Source: an uncultured Desulfobacterales bacterium
GTDB taxonomy: Bacteria; Desulfobacterota; Desulfobacteria; Desulfobacterales; G020354645
Direction: 5' to 3'
DNA: 6,996 nucleotides
Assembly (NCBI GenBank): GCA_947259865.1
Contig: CAMYNZ010000334.1
Coordinates: forward strand, 1 to 6,996
The stretch's first letter is position 1; each line of letters begins with the position of its first letter. The notes under the pieces were generated by a model that was not told where the DNA came from, did not search any database, and saw only the letters and a program-made list of their open reading frames with translations. This document shows, in pieces, positions 5,955 to 6,996 of this stretch. The translations under genes were made by a program, and so were the position numbers.

Positions 5955-6293
5955 ATGTTTGTTAAATGGATACGGCAATCATCAAATAACGAACGAAACG
6001 GTATAAGATATCAGCTTTCAGCTTTTCTGGATGATGGTTTGTACCTAAAGGAATATGACGAGCAAAGCCCCCTGGGAACGATAGAAGAACGATTTTTACA
6101 TACAAAAGCGCGTGATATGCGGGCCTTTCATCAAGGGCTCTTCTGGGTGGTTGTTGATAAGAAATTGGATAATATTGAACTGGAAGCGGATGAAAGACAA
6201 AAAATAGAAATGGAAATTTCAGAAACAGTGCCAAGGCCTTCCGACGGATGGGCTCTATGGGGGGTCGTTTGCTGCCCTGCGTATGATAAATAG
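5955..6293 (+). CDS. Unrecognised small acidic protein, 112 aa
   Basis: I do not recognise this protein. It starts at ATG 5955 with a modest SD (GGAAG, 6 nt upstream) and ends at TAG 6291-6293. The next in-frame Met is residue 55, so the start is secure if the gene is real. It has about 20 Asp/Glu against 15 Lys/Arg, no signal peptide and no membrane segment, so it is probably cytoplasmic. The pattern suggests a mixed alpha/beta fold: strands around GIRYQLSAFLDDGLYLKEY and GLFWVVVDKKL, then a helix over about residues 76-92. Near the C-terminus is a Trp-rich end WALWGVVCCP with adjacent Cys106/Cys107. Support for being coding comes from a clean start, its own extended -10 promoter, and a strong terminator 50 bp after the stop. 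The gene stands alone between two palindromic cassettes. It may be part of acquired DNA, but this is inference. Confidence 0.6.
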   Translation: MFVKWIRQSSNNERNGIRYQLSAFLDDGLYLKEYDEQSPLGTIEERFLHTKARDMRAFHQGLFWVVVDKKLDNIELEADERQKIEMEISETVPRPSDGWALWGVVCCPAYDK

Positions 6294-6342
6294 GGCTGCA
6301 AAAATTTGGCGGTTTAATTTAAACTAGAATTTCATTTTATAC

Positions 6343-6381
6343 AAAAGCGGTTGAATGATTAATGATTCAACCGCTTTTTTT
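6343..6381 (+). terminator. Strong Rho-independent terminator after the 112-aa gene
   Basis: A perfect 14-bp stem pairs AAAAGCGGTTGAAT (6343-6356) with its complement (6365-6378) around an 8-nt loop, and the T-run 6375-6381 follows the GC part. The A's at 6343-6346 make it potentially active on the minus strand too. Confidence 0.85.
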
Positions 6382-6580
6382 GGGTCGGCCGGAATATTGC
6401 CGTCACCAGTACCGTTATCATGCAATATTTATCTGAAGTGCTACTCAAAATCAATAGCAGTTGGCAGATCATCGAAATATGTGTTAATGCATTCTGCGGG
6501 ACATAAAAAGTAGAGGCTCCTCTCACAAATGTGTGCATGAAAATTGCCATGTAGTTTATTGAGCGTAAAGCTGCGTTCAG
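6382..6580. other. Non-coding stretch between the terminator and the second palindromic cassette
   Basis: No gene I can support on either strand. Small symmetric elements are present: AATATTGC (6393-6400) and GCAATATT (6422-6429) form an 8-bp inverted repeat with a 21-nt spacer; AGAGG-CT-CCTCT spans 6512-6523; CACA-AA-TGTG spans 6524-6533. None has a T-tract or a promoter alongside. Confidence 0.4.
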
Positions 6581-6838
6581 CAAATGCCTAAAGTTCAAAA
6601 TGCCTAAAGTGCCTAAAATTGTGGAACGTGCTTTCAGCACGGTCGATTCGATCTGTAATGGGCCATGGGGCACTTTTGCGCTAATTGTTAACTTTGGGCC
6701 TAAAAGCTTATTGGTGCATATCCCAAATGGTATTTTTGTGTCTCCCGTAAACGTTTATAGTAGCAGGGGAATCCAACTAAAATAGAGAGAATTCCATAAT
6801 TTTAGGCACTTTAGGCATTTTAGCGCATTTTAGGCATT
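6581..6838. repeat. Second palindrome-ended cassette built from TGCCTAAA units
   Basis: The arm 6597-6626 matches the complement of 6792-6821 at 29 of 30 positions; the one difference (G6621 against T6797) would be a G-U pair in RNA. The arms contain an iterated 8-mer: TGCCTAAA at 6585, 6601 and 6610, and its complement TTTAGGCA at 6801, 6810 and 6829, plus a damaged unit TTTAGCGCA at 6819-6827. The 165-bp interior has no four-helix-bundle remnant. It holds a 5-bp hairpin CGTGC-TTTCA-GCACG (6627-6641), and one frame stays open (ATG 6600 to 6785) but shows nothing recognisable. From memory, TGCCTAAA-type repeats also flank four-helix-bundle genes in related genomes, so this may be an emptied cassette. 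No flanking target duplication is seen. Confidence 0.65.
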
Positions 6839-6996
6839 CAAAGGGTGACCGATAAAATTCGATTCCCGTGGTAAATGACTTGCACTCTTTTATGTGAAGA
6901 ACCCAAAAAGTTTTCTTTGGGAAATTATTTCCACAGGGTGTGTAATTTATTGATCTATTACTAGGAAAAATTTTTCATAGTATTTAGCGGTTCAAT
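6839..6996. other. Right-edge non-coding DNA
   Basis: No gene is seen. CCCAAA (6902-6907) and TTTGGG (6916-6921) form a 6-bp hairpin with an 8-nt loop, overlapping GGAAAT-T-ATTTCC (6920-6932). The two folds are mutually exclusive. Downstream the sequence is AT-rich and may lead to a promoter beyond the window. Confidence 0.3.

Noticed and set aside
6359..6673. 104-codon minus-strand open frame.
   Set aside because: It overlaps the terminator and an arm of the TGCCTAAA cassette, lacks a SD, and its sequence is not protein-like.
6581..6838. CRISPR array from the repeated TGCCTAAA units.
   Set aside because: Units are 8 bp, nearly adjacent and inverted between the two arms; there are no regular spacers and no cas genes.
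5945..6906. 11-bp direct repeat GAAGAACCCAA at 5945-5955 and 6896-6906.
   Set aside because: Several 11-bp matches are expected by chance in a 7-kb window.

Overview
The window looks like chromosomal DNA of a Gram-negative bacterium. Two likely outer-membrane lipoproteins (an OmpA-like protein and the peptidoglycan lytic enzyme MltF) and a PilZ protein point that way. My best guess is a deltaproteobacterium of the Desulfobacterota (Desulfobacterales-like). This rests on protein style, moderate GC in the genes, and relics resembling the four-helix-bundle cassettes I associate with that group; it is an inference, not a database result.

Layout. Positions 1-1782 carry two minus-strand genes: an alpha/beta hydrolase (898-1782) and, downstream of it, an endonuclease IV-like TIM-barrel protein cut by the window edge (1-755). 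A short GC-rich tandem repeat lies between them. An AT-rich divergent intergenic region (1783-2097) separates them from an OmpA-family lipoprotein (2098-2850), which ends at a strong hairpin terminator (2946-2978). Then comes mltF (3307-4680), facing a convergent PilZ-domain gene (4701-5090) across only 20 bp. The PilZ gene has a clear Shine-Dalgarno sequence and a good sigma70-like promoter.

From about 5100 to the end the character changes to gene-poor, repeat-rich DNA. It holds: (i) a cassette at 5339-5610 with about 27-bp terminal inverted repeats around a broken four-helix-bundle (S23/23S-IVS type) gene on the minus strand; (ii) an isolated expression unit at about 5757-6381, with an extended -10 promoter overlapping a palindrome, a roughly 150-nt leader closed by a 10-bp long-range stem that buries the Shine-Dalgarno sequence, an unrecognised 112-aa protein, and a strong terminator; (iii) a second cassette at 6581-6838 with 30-bp inverted repeats built of TGCCTAAA units around 165 bp of apparently non-coding DNA.

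How the parts relate. The OmpA-like lipoprotein and MltF both act on or bind peptidoglycan, while PilZ suggests c-di-GMP signalling. Each has its own signals, so they look like neighbours rather than one operon. The most noteworthy part is the 5.3-6.84 kb stretch: two palindrome-ended cassettes of unrelated sequence but the same design bracket a self-contained, possibly leader-regulated gene of unknown function.
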